From: Bryobacterales bacterium
GTDB lineage: Bacteria > Acidobacteriota > Terriglobia > Bryobacterales > Bryobacteraceae
Assembly (NCBI GenBank): GCA_020853155.1
Contig: JADYZL010000293.1
Coordinates: 1 to 13,163 of the forward strand
DNA: 13,163 nucleotides
Direction: 5' to 3'
The first letter of the stretch is position 1, and each line of letters opens with the position of its first letter. The position numbers and the translations under genes are program-made. Under the pieces are notes generated by a model. It did not search any database, was not told the origin of the DNA, and was given only the letters and a program-made list of their open reading frames with translations. Below are positions 1 through 6,438 of this stretch, one piece after another.

Positions 1-2
1 CA

Positions 3-272
3 GAGTTGGCAAGCGAACTCGATCTCCGCTTCCACGAACTGCGCTTCCGCAACATGGGCCGGGGCGTGCATCTGGAGATGCACTTGCTCTTCCCCTTCGC
101 CATGCCGCTAGGCAAGGCGCATCGAAAGGCCACCGAGCTCGAACGGCGGCTATCCGCCTCCCTGCCATTCCCCGTGCTTCTGACAACCCACCTGGAATCT
201 CTCGAAGACCACGACGAGCTCCACCCCGACGAACCCATCGCCGTCACCCAAGCGGCAGACGGAGCCGTATAA
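3..272 (+). CDS. Cation diffusion facilitator (CDF) transporter, C-terminal cytoplasmic domain (5' partial)
   Basis: The reading frame is open from the window edge to TAA at 270-272, so only the last 89 residues are present and the true start lies outside. The visible pattern (FHELRFRNMGRGVHLEMHLLFP, then AH near the middle of a helix, ELERRLSASLP, then TTHLESLED) matches the ferredoxin-like dimerisation domain that ends CDF metal exporters, where 'HxLRxRxxG...HLxVP...AHxxxxxlE' and a closing 'thlEPled' are typical. Family knowledge: CDF proteins exchange Zn2+, Fe2+, Co2+ or similar ions for protons at the inner membrane, and this domain dimerises in the cytoplasm and binds regulatory metal through histidines and acidic residues. 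The transmembrane part is not in view, so metal specificity cannot be judged. A TTG at 6 could be read as a start but would give only this domain. The next gene begins 211 bases downstream, so an operon link is uncertain. Confidence 0.7.
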   Translation, partial: ELASELDLRFHELRFRNMGRGVHLEMHLLFPFAMPLGKAHRKATELERRLSASLPFPVLLTTHLESLEDHDELHPDEPIAVTQAADGAV

Positions 273-387
273 ACCTCACTGCCACCCGCCTTCACCCTCC
301 TTCCTCGCAGGAAATCCGCAGACCGTAGGGGCTTGGATGCACTCCGTCCGCGCTGTGCGCCGCGCCCGGCGCCATGCCAGCGTCGGC

Positions 388-477
388 TATACTCAGAGCA
401 GCACGGCAACCGCCGGATGCGCCCGGATTTCCAGACATCCGGGGCTGGGCCGCTTCCCTTCATAGCGGCCGAAAGGG
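388..477 (+). promoter_or_regulatory. Possible -10 element and structured leader of the secreted InlB/TIGR03437 gene
   Basis: TATACT at 388-393 matches a sigma70 -10 box, but no convincing -35 is found 15-19 bases upstream. Downstream are two adjacent perfect 7-bp stem-loops: CCCGGAT (422-428) with ATCCGGG (437-443), and GGCCGCT (448-454) with AGCGGCC (464-470). The Shine-Dalgarno-like GAAAGGG (471-477) follows directly, six bases before the ATG at 484. The loop of the second hairpin contains TCCCTTC, partly complementary to that ribosome binding site, so a structure masking it is possible. GC-rich DNA makes such stems fairly often by chance; this is a suggestion only. Confidence 0.3.
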
Positions 478-483
478 TTCCAA

Positions 484-2166
484 ATGCAAGAAGCCAGCCA
501 CCCTCCTCCCGCGCAACCTCACGGAGCCGCTCGCGCGTTTCGCTTCATCTGGAGGGCATTCGCTGTCTTGTCTCTACTCGCGGCCGTGCTGCCCTTGGCG
601 TCTCAGCCCTCTCCCCAAAAAACGATTCCAATAAAGTCTTTCCTACCTGGAATGCCGATTACCGTGAACGGCATGGTGTACGTGACGCCAGCCACGGCCA
701 CGGTGAATGCCGGCGATCCGCTGATCCTGAGTGCTCCACCCCTGTTTGACCGGGGCGATGGATTCCGCTTTCGCCTTTTGTCTTGGAAGATCGAGTATCG
801 GGACGGCCGCCCTGCAGGCGAATACGCCACGCAATCGGTACAGTTGCCCGATGCCCGTGACGTTTCTGGCATTGAATACAGGGCATTGACAGAGATCCGA
901 ATCGATGTGAGCGTGTCCGGGCCGGGAACCGTGGTTTGGGACCCGCCCGCCCCGCCCGACGGATTCATCCCACTGACGTCGCGCCTCAAACTCACCGCGG
1001 TTCCGAGCCAGAACGCCTATTTCGCCGGATGGGATGCACCCTGGGATTACGAAGCACACATCATTGATATTGGCGCGATGACCGTCCCAGCCCGATTCAC
1101 GACCCACTTCAGTGAAAGGTTGAATCCTCCGCCCGTCCTCTCCACGGATAGCGCCTTCCCGGACCTCGGCTTTGGCGCCATGGATTCCGTGCTGAGCGGC
1201 CAGGTGCAGGTCCGGTCGTCGGTTCCGATGCGCGTGCGAGGCGTGGAAACATCTTGCCAGCCGCGAAATCTCTCGTTCTACGTTTCTCCTATCTCATCCA
1301 CCCCTACCCCCTTCCTGGTGCAGGCGGCGTTGACGCCGGAGAACAACACCGTGCCGGACGGCCTCTACACGTGCGCCATCCTCGTCAATCGCTATGACGG
1401 AGAACCGCCATTCTCTATTCCTTTCCGGGTGCGCCTTGGGAAGGAAGAGCAGGGAACTCCGCCGGCCGTATCGGTGAACGGTGCGTCGTTCGTCAAGATG
1501 CCCATGGCGCCGGGCGCGATCTTCTCATTGTTCGGCGAGAACATCGGGCTGGTCACGGAGCACGCCGCGTCGCTCCCCCTGCCCCAGTCCCTCGGTGGCG
1601 TCCGTGCGCGGATTCGAATGGGCAGCGGCGACTACGATGCGCCTCTCTTCTACGTATCGCCCCATCAGATCAACTTCCTTGTGCCTCTCACCCTACCCTT
1701 GGGCGCGGGCAAATTGGAGATCCTCCGGGAAGGTATGGATAGTATTTCGATTCCGGTGCAGACCGAAGCGCAAGCACCGGCCCTGTTTGCGGCAAACGCC
1801 ACCGGGGCCGGTACACCCGCCGGTTACTACATGCGCGTCAAAGGGGAGCACCAGGAGCGCGGCGAGTTTGTAAATTGCCCGGATGGCAAGGAGTGTACCC
1901 CCATTCCCATCCAATCCACAGACCCCACGGAGGAAGTCTTTCTTGTCCTTTTCGGTACCGGCTTCCGGAACGCTCCCTCCATCCGGCCGCAAGTCCACAT
2001 GGGCGGCATGGTGGTGGAAGCCGGCTACTTCGGGCCGCATCGCGATTTCGTCGGGCTCGATCAAATCAACGTCAAAGTGCCCCGCGCCCTGCTCGGCCGA
2101 GGTCCGGCGCCAGTAACGATTGTCCATGGCGAGAAGCGATCGAACGCCGTGACCATCGAGTTCTGA
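484..2166 (+). CDS. Secreted InlB-repeat-like protein with C-terminal TIGR03437 domain
   Basis: This 560-residue protein has an N-terminal hydrophobic segment (about residues 27-41, AFAVLSLLAAVLPLASQ) after a basic stretch, consistent with a Sec signal peptide. Residues about 58-200 resemble divergent InlB B-repeats: 'VNAGDPLILSA...', then 'VSGPGTVVWDPP...LTSRLKLTAVPSQNAYFAGWD', the G-x-V ... LTA-P ... F-x-GW pattern. Residues about 214-310 form an Ig/BACON-like beta region with cysteines in ETSCQP and YTCAIL that might pair. From about residue 329 to the end is the TIGR03437 domain: VSVNGASF, APGAIFSLFGENIG, LPLPQSLGGVRARI, APLFYVSPHQINFLVP, APALFAANATGAG. That domain is characteristic of Solibacter-type Acidobacteria and usually ends secreted proteins; its role is unknown. 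The ATG at 484 is preceded by GAAAGGG. I infer an extracellular or surface-attached, all-beta protein; ligand and function are unknown. The family call is firm, the adhesin-like role is not. Confidence 0.85.
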   Translation: MQEASHPPPAQPHGAARAFRFIWRAFAVLSLLAAVLPLASQPSPQKTIPIKSFLPGMPITVNGMVYVTPATATVNAGDPLILSAPPLFDRGDGFRFRLLSWKIEYRDGRPAGEYATQSVQLPDARDVSGIEYRALTEIRIDVSVSGPGTVVWDPPAPPDGFIPLTSRLKLTAVPSQNAYFAGWDAPWDYEAHIIDIGAMTVPARFTTHFSERLNPPPVLSTDSAFPDLGFGAMDSVLSGQVQVRSSVPMRVRGVETSCQPRNLSFYVSPISSTPTPFLVQAALTPENNTVPDGLYTCAILVNRYDGEPPFSIPFRVRLGKEEQGTPPAVSVNGASFVKMPMAPGAIFSLFGENIGLVTEHAASLPLPQSLGGVRARIRMGSGDYDAPLFYVSPHQINFLVPLTLPLGAGKLEILREGMDSISIPVQTEAQAPALFAANATGAGTPAGYYMRVKGEHQERGEFVNCPDGKECTPIPIQSTDPTEEVFLVLFGTGFRNAPSIRPQVHMGGMVVEAGYFGPHRDFVGLDQINVKVPRALLGRGPAPVTIVHGEKRSNAVTIEF

Positions 2167-2266
2167 GAGACCACCCGGCTAGAAGCGAAGGCCGCCCCGC
2201 GCGGCGATGGTCGCAGGCAATACGTCCGGACCTTGCGAGCGGGTCCATGCCGCGCACGCCGGGAGA

Positions 2267-2294
2267 TTGATTTTCCCGCGAACTGCGCTATCCT
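2267..2294 (+). promoter_or_regulatory. Candidate promoter of the amine oxidase gene (leaderless type)
   Basis: TTGATT (2267-2272) and TATCCT (2289-2294) are separated by 16 bases. The expected start of transcription, six or seven bases past the -10, falls on the ATG at 2300. No Shine-Dalgarno sequence precedes that ATG (CTGCATC), which fits a leaderless mRNA. A very similar block, GCGCTA-N3-TGCA, stands before the next gene at 3651-3663. Confidence 0.45.
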
Positions 2295-2299
2295 GCATC

Positions 2300-3610
2300 A
2301 TGGCTATTTCCAGGCGGAGCTTTCTCGGGGCGTTGGGTGCTGGGTTTTGCTTGCGGGCGCAGAGCGTTCCCGCGGAAGTGGACGTTGTGGTGGTGGGCGC
2401 CGGTTCGTCCGGCCTGCATGCGGCGCAGCGCTTGCGGCAGTTGGGCAAGAGCGTCGCTGTGATTGAAGCGCGAGGGCGCATCGGTGGGCGCGCCTTCACG
2501 GATACGGAGACCTTCGGCGTGCCGTTCGATTGGGGCTGCGCGTGGCTCCACAAGGCAGACGATAATCCGTATACGCCTCTGGCCCGCGAGTGGGGCTACA
2601 CCTTGCGGGAGCACGATACCTCTCTCGAAGGGCTCTACTTCCGGGACCGTGAGGCGCCCGCGCAAGACCGGGAGCGTGTGGCGGCTGCCGAAGAGAAGCT
2701 GGACGAGCGCATCAGCCGTACCGGCAAAAGGAAGGATATTGCCGCGTCCACCGCCTTGCGGAAGCGCAGCGAGCTCGACGAGGCCGTCTCGACCTTCCAC
2801 GGGCCGATGTCCTCCGCCGTCGATCTCGATGAACTGTCGGCGAAAGACTACCTGACCTTCGGCACGGACGTCGCTCCAAACCTGCTGATCAAGGAGGGCT
2901 ATGGTTCCCTCGTGGCGCGGTACGGCAAGGACGTTCCGGTAAGCCTTCAGACGCCCGCGCGGCGCATTCGTTACGGTGGCGTGGGCGTGCAAGTGGAGAC
3001 GGACCAGGGGACATTAAGGGCGAAGGCGTGCATCGTCACCAGTTCGACGGGCGTGCTGGCGGCGGAGAAGATCCGGTTTGATCCGCCTCTGCCCGCATGG
3101 AAGCAGGACGCGATCGCGGGCTTGCCGATGGGTCTGCTGGCCAAAATTCCGTTGCAATTCTCGAAGCCCGAGTTTCGCTACCAGGCCTTCGACGATGTGC
3201 TGCGGGAGAGCGCTGGGAAGCGCGATATCTATTTCCTTTGCTGGCCGTTCCAGTTGAATCTGCTGGTCGGGTTTGTGGGCGGAGATTTCGCATGGGAACT
3301 CTCCGCCGCGGGAGAGAATGAGGCCGTGGACTTTGGCCGGAACGCCGCGCGTGCGGTGTTCGGGTCGGATGCGGACAAGTATTTCGTGAAGGGGGCGTTC
3401 ACCCGGTGGGCCGGCGACCCCTGGTCGCTGGGAGCCTACGCGGCGGCAGTGCCGGGCAGCGCCGGTGCGCGCGAGGGGTTGCGGCGTCCGTTGGCGGACC
3501 GGGTATTCTTTGCCGGGGAGGCCTGCGCCCCTCGCTGGACGCAGACCTGCGGTGGTGCGGCCCTCAGCGGGCTGGAGACCGCCGATCTCGTCGCGAAGCA
3601 GTTGGGCTGA
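2300..3610 (+). CDS. Tat-exported flavin amine oxidase (FAD-dependent monoamine oxidase family)
   Basis: 436 residues from the ATG at 2300. I chose this start because it gives a clean twin-arginine signal (ISRRSFLGALGAGFCLRAQS, residues 3-22), although the frame stays open to an ATG at 2207. A Rossmann FAD site follows: VVVGAGSSG with GxGxxG at residues 33-38, acidic E56 for the adenosine ribose, and the RIGGRAFT signature to residue 67. K282 in LLAKIPLQF corresponds to the lysine near flavin N5 conserved in the MAO/PAO/LSD1 family. The C-terminal FAD motif is VFFAGEA (402-408) followed by TCGGAALSG, which seals the isoalloxazine site. Family reaction: oxidative deamination of a primary or secondary amine with O2, giving aldehyde or imine and H2O2. 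The substrate cannot be read from sequence. Folded export through Tat suits a flavoprotein loaded with FAD in the cytoplasm. The hydrolase gene starts 59 bases downstream on the same strand. Confidence 0.87.
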   Translation: MAISRRSFLGALGAGFCLRAQSVPAEVDVVVVGAGSSGLHAAQRLRQLGKSVAVIEARGRIGGRAFTDTETFGVPFDWGCAWLHKADDNPYTPLAREWGYTLREHDTSLEGLYFRDREAPAQDRERVAAAEEKLDERISRTGKRKDIAASTALRKRSELDEAVSTFHGPMSSAVDLDELSAKDYLTFGTDVAPNLLIKEGYGSLVARYGKDVPVSLQTPARRIRYGGVGVQVETDQGTLRAKACIVTSSTGVLAAEKIRFDPPLPAWKQDAIAGLPMGLLAKIPLQFSKPEFRYQAFDDVLRESAGKRDIYFLCWPFQLNLLVGFVGGDFAWELSAAGENEAVDFGRNAARAVFGSDADKYFVKGAFTRWAGDPWSLGAYAAAVPGSAGAREGLRRPLADRVFFAGEACAPRWTQTCGGAALSGLETADLVAKQLG

Positions 3611-3633
3611 GTGGCAACAGCCGCATCATCTGT

Positions 3634-3660
3634 TTGCATCCTTCCAAAACGCGCTACGAT
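3634..3660 (+). promoter_or_regulatory. Weak candidate promoter of the tandem hydrolase gene
   Basis: TTGCAT (3634-3639) and TACGAT (3655-3660) lie 15 bases apart, a short spacer for sigma70. The -10-like block GCGCTA-CGA-TGCA repeats the core found before the amine oxidase gene (GCGCTA-TCC-TGCA, 2285-2297). The predicted start of transcription is within about four bases of the ATG at 3670, and no Shine-Dalgarno site is visible. Read-through from the amine oxidase gene is equally possible. Confidence 0.3.
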
Positions 3661-3669
3661 GCAGAAACG

Positions 3670-5856
3670 ATGTTCCGCTTTCTCTTGTGCGCGCTCGCGG
3701 CGCTGGCATCCGCGGCCCTTCCCTGCGCCTCGCAATCCGCCGATCCCTACCGCGTGTATCCCACCGCCCCCCGCTTTCTCCGCCAGACACTGGATTCCCT
3801 GGCAGCGGCGCAGTTTGCCGAACGCGCCCGTGCCGTCGCCTCCATCCGCATGCCGGAGGACGTGAAAGCCCGTGGCGAGCAGTTGCGCCAGTTCATGCTC
3901 GGCGCCTTCGATGGCTGGCCGGAACGCACACCGCTGCATGCCAAAATCGTCGGGTCCGTCGAACGCGAAGGCTACCGGATCGAGAAGCTCGTTTACGAAA
4001 GCCTTCCCGGCTTTTTCGTCACCGCGAACGTCTATGTGCCCGCCAGCGGCCCTGGGCCTTTTCCCGCCGTCCTCGGGACCGCCGGGCATGCGGAGGAAGG
4101 CAAGAGCGCCGGGGTCTATCAAATGGTCTGGATCTCGCTCGCCAAGCGCGGGTTCCTCGTCCTGGCTTATGACCCGATCGGGCAGGGCGAACGCTCGCAG
4201 TATTTGGACATCGAAACCGGCGAGAAAATTCCCGGCAGCGGTTCCGGCGACCATATCATGGCTGGCGGCGTCGCTCTTCTCACCGGGACCCATCTCGCGC
4301 GATACCTCATCTGGGACGGCATTCGCGGCCTGGACTATCTGCTCACCCGCGGCGACGTGGACCCGAAGCGTATCGCCGCCATCGGCAATTCCGGCGGCGG
4401 CACGCAAAGCGCTTACCTGAATGCCCTCGAAAGCCGTCTGGCAACCGCGGTTCCCTCATGCTACATCACGTCCTGGCCTCATCTCTGGAAGGACCGCTGG
4501 CCGCAGGATTCCGAACAAGTCTTCGTCGATTTCCTGAAGAACGGCTTCGATTTCGCGGACTTCCTCACCGCGCAGGCCCCGCGCCCCGTGAAGATGCTTA
4601 CGGCCATGCAGGACTACTTCCCGATAGCTGGCGCCCGCGAAGCTTTTGCCGAAACGCAGCGTTCCTACCGGATCCTTGGCGCGGAGGATCGCGCCGGGTT
4701 CTTTACCTACGACGACAAACACGGCTGGAGCAAGCCCCGGCGCGAGGCCACTTACGCGTGGCTCGAGAAGTGGCTTTATGGCCGCGACGTTTCCGCGCCG
4801 GAACCGCCCATCAAACCCGAAACGTCGCCCAACAAGTCCGAAACTCCGGAGGCCCTGCGCGTCACTGCCAGCGGCCAGGTGCTGCTGTCGCTCGGCGGCC
4901 GCAGCATCCAGCGCATCCTTCGCGAACGAGCGGAAGAGCAGTTTGCGGCGCGGGAAGCGTTGCGAATTCCGGACGAAGATCGGCCTGCCTTCCAGAGCAT
5001 GCTGCGCCGCACGATGCGAATGCTTCCCCGTACGGCGGACCTCTCCGCGCCGCGCGCGAGAATCGAGCGTACGCCCGTCGCGGAACGAACCGGCTATCGC
5101 GTGGAGAAACTCGCGCTGCCGGTTGATGACGCCATCGCGATTCCGGCTCTGCTGTTCGCGCCCGCTCGGAAGCCATCCGGGTCCCGGCGCATCGTGCTTC
5201 TCGATGATCGTGGAAAGGCTGCGGAGGCTGGTGAAAGCGGCCTCCTGGGCTCGCTCGCGCAGTCCGGCCACACCGTGCTCGCGCTCGATGTCCGCGGCAT
5301 CGGGGAACTCGGTATTGCCGCCCGTCTCGTGGGCAACTCCCCGATCTACCAGGAGTCCATGCGCGCCCTCCTCGTCGGAACGTCCCTCCCGGCGATCCAA
5401 ACAGGCGACCTTCTGGCAGCCTTGGATTCCGCCCAACATCTCGAAGGCTGGGGCGACGGACCCGTCACCATCCTCGGCAAGGGCAACATGGGTTGGATCG
5501 CCTTGTTCGGCGCAGTTCTGGATCAGCGTATCGAGGGTATCGCCGCGGAAGAATCGCTCCTCTCCTATATGGATATCGCGCGCAGCCCGCGGAACGTTTA
5601 CACAATCGACCTCGTCCTGCCGGGCGTGCTCCGTCGCTTCGACATGCCGGACCTCGTCGCGCACCTGAACGACCGCCGTATCCTCCTCCTGAACGCCCGG
5701 TCGCCCATGGATTTCCTCCACGCGCGGGAGACCGTCACCCAAGCCTACGCCCCCGCCGCCATCGCCTTCCAACGCGCCGCCCGCCCGGAAGCCTTCCAGA
5801 TCCGAAAAGAATCCGAAGACCAAAGAAACAAGGTCTATCGGGAATGGCTCCGCTAA
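3670..5856 (+). CDS. Exported tandem alpha/beta hydrolase (acetyl xylan esterase-like), second half catalytically degenerate
   Basis: 728 residues from the ATG at 3670, which opens directly into a Sec signal peptide (MFRFLLCALAALASAALPCASQ); the open frame extends to 3406 but overlaps the amine oxidase gene. The first half (about 30-385) is an alpha/beta hydrolase of the acetyl xylan esterase/dienelactone hydrolase kind: AYDPIGQGERSQ, the nucleophile elbow IGNSGGG with S241, then D315 (AMQDYF) and H351 (DDKHGW) completing the triad. The second half (about 430-728) repeats the layout. EGYRIEKLVYE near residue 101 is mirrored by TGYRVEKLALP near 475, and the preceding RIP...LP helical segment is mirrored too. 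In the second elbow, ILGKGNMGW, glycine G605 replaces the serine; the acid is kept (D681, SPMDF), and no histidine occupies the terminal position. I infer one active esterase-like domain plus a pseudo-hydrolase domain. The likely substrate is an acylated carbohydrate, but this is unproven. The protein is probably periplasmic or extracellular. Confidence 0.82.
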   Translation: MFRFLLCALAALASAALPCASQSADPYRVYPTAPRFLRQTLDSLAAAQFAERARAVASIRMPEDVKARGEQLRQFMLGAFDGWPERTPLHAKIVGSVEREGYRIEKLVYESLPGFFVTANVYVPASGPGPFPAVLGTAGHAEEGKSAGVYQMVWISLAKRGFLVLAYDPIGQGERSQYLDIETGEKIPGSGSGDHIMAGGVALLTGTHLARYLIWDGIRGLDYLLTRGDVDPKRIAAIGNSGGGTQSAYLNALESRLATAVPSCYITSWPHLWKDRWPQDSEQVFVDFLKNGFDFADFLTAQAPRPVKMLTAMQDYFPIAGAREAFAETQRSYRILGAEDRAGFFTYDDKHGWSKPRREATYAWLEKWLYGRDVSAPEPPIKPETSPNKSETPEALRVTASGQVLLSLGGRSIQRILRERAEEQFAAREALRIPDEDRPAFQSMLRRTMRMLPRTADLSAPRARIERTPVAERTGYRVEKLALPVDDAIAIPALLFAPARKPSGSRRIVLLDDRGKAAEAGESGLLGSLAQSGHTVLALDVRGIGELGIAARLVGNSPIYQESMRALLVGTSLPAIQTGDLLAALDSAQHLEGWGDGPVTILGKGNMGWIALFGAVLDQRIEGIAAEESLLSYMDIARSPRNVYTIDLVLPGVLRRFDMPDLVAHLNDRRILLLNARSPMDFLHARETVTQAYAPAAIAFQRAARPEAFQIRKESEDQRNKVYREWLR

Positions 5857-5886
5857 GTCCCGGCGCTTAATCTCAATTCCCTCTAA

Positions 5887-5903
5887 CCTTCACAACGTGA
5901 AGG
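5887..5903. terminator. Small hairpin 31 bases after the hydrolase stop; possible weak terminator
   Basis: CCTTCAC (5887-5893), AAC loop, GTGAAGG (5897-5903) form a perfect 7-bp stem with a three-base loop. No T-run follows on either strand, so it is not a textbook intrinsic terminator; it could instead protect the 3' end of the hydrolase mRNA. Confidence 0.25.
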
Positions 5904-6264
5904 AAAGCACCAGCCGAAACCACCTATGCATTCCCTTTTCCTTGAGGAGCGGATTCGTCTCTCCCTTCAAGCGGAACGAGGTGGTCCCACCGCATGATCC
6001 CGCGGCGCCACTCGGCCAACTCCTGTTGCTGCGTCCAGCACGGATATTCGTATTCAACTCCCGCAGATTTCGGGGGTACCCGTCGCGAATCCTTGGCGCT
6101 CCTTCCCAACTGTCCGTCACCGCGCAACTCGGTTGCCAAATCCTAAACAAGAAACAATAGAAAACACAACAACCTCCTCCCGTCCGTGCCAATTAGAACC
6201 ACAAGTTTTGCCACTTTGATCCACGCCCTTGGCTCACGCTGAACCGGAGTTCCGAATCAGAAGG

Positions 6265-6277
6265 CGTTCCGGGAACG
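6265..6277. promoter_or_regulatory. 13-base perfect dyad upstream of receptor promoter, operator-like
   Basis: CGTTCC-G-GGAACG is a perfect inverted repeat with a one-base centre, ending 52 bases before the -35 box of the receptor gene. Size and position suit a dimeric regulator, but no second copy is seen in the window. Confidence 0.25.
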
Positions 6278-6329
6278 ACCTTTCCACTCCGTTCGATTCC
6301 AATTGCGAGTTAGACATTAAAAATTTTTC

Positions 6330-6358
6330 TTGAATGTATAGCCATTCACTCATATACT
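6330..6358 (+). promoter_or_regulatory. Sigma70-type promoter of the TonB-dependent receptor gene
   Basis: TTGAAT (6330-6335) and TATACT (6353-6358) are separated by exactly 17 bases in an A+T-rich setting (AAAAATTTTTC just upstream). This is the best match to a housekeeping promoter in the window. Transcription should start near 6365, leaving a leader of about 74 bases. Confidence 0.6.
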
Positions 6359-6365
6359 TGCTGAA

Positions 6366-6395
6366 ACGTTCGATCATGCTGGGATTGATCAACGT
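6366..6395 (+). promoter_or_regulatory. 5'-UTR stem-loop at the predicted mRNA start of the receptor gene
   Basis: ACGTT-(C)-GATCA (6366-6376) pairs with TGATCAACGT (6386-6395), a 10-bp stem with a single bulged C and a nine-base loop. It begins within a base or two of the predicted transcription start. A hairpin at the extreme 5' end is the arrangement known to shield mRNAs from RppH/RNase E-type decay (for example the ompA leader of E. coli); that role is inferred here. Confidence 0.45.
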
Positions 6396-6438
6396 ACATG
6401 TATTAACCACATTAAACAATTCACTCAGGGGAAAACTT

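Larger units (their letters stand above)
5857..6329. other. Non-coding stretch between hydrolase and TonB receptor genes
   Basis: No supported gene lies here. Open frames on both strands (for example a minus-strand frame at 5890-6192) lack ribosome binding sites and recognisable domains. The stretch contains small dyads: a 7-bp hairpin at 5887-5903, GGTGG-TC-CCACC at 5980-5991, GGGTACCC at 6074-6081, and CGTTCCGGGAACG at 6265-6277. The part right of about 6140 is visibly richer in A and T than the flanking genes and leads into the receptor promoter. Confidence 0.6.

Noticed and set aside
333..749. 138-codon plus-strand frame overlapping the start of the InlB/TIGR03437 gene
   Set aside because: Arginine/serine/proline-rich out-of-frame translation, no domain, and it overlaps the better supported gene.
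2191..2205. GCCGC-CCCGC-GCGGC hairpin after the InlB/TIGR03437 gene as a terminator
   Set aside because: Only five base pairs and no T-run; expected by chance in such GC-rich sequence.
2207..2299. Upstream extension of the amine oxidase to the ATG at 2207
   Set aside because: The extension would bury the Tat signal 31 residues inside the protein and overlap the promoter; the start at 2300 places RRSFL at residues 5-9.
4456..5823. 455-codon open frame on the minus strand opposite the hydrolase gene
   Set aside because: It lies wholly antisense to a gene with clear catalytic motifs; its protein is low-complexity in Gly/Arg/Asp with no recognisable domain, the usual shadow of GC-rich coding DNA.
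5890..6192. Opposed open frames in the intergenic region (minus 5890-6192, plus 5897-6160)
   Set aside because: Neither has a ribosome binding site or a recognisable domain, and mutual overlap on both strands suggests chance openness; no evidence of translation.
6334..6438. Upstream extension of the TonB receptor to the ATG at 6334
   Set aside because: It would lie within the -35/-10 promoter and the 5' hairpin, lacks a ribosome binding site, and would displace the signal peptide.
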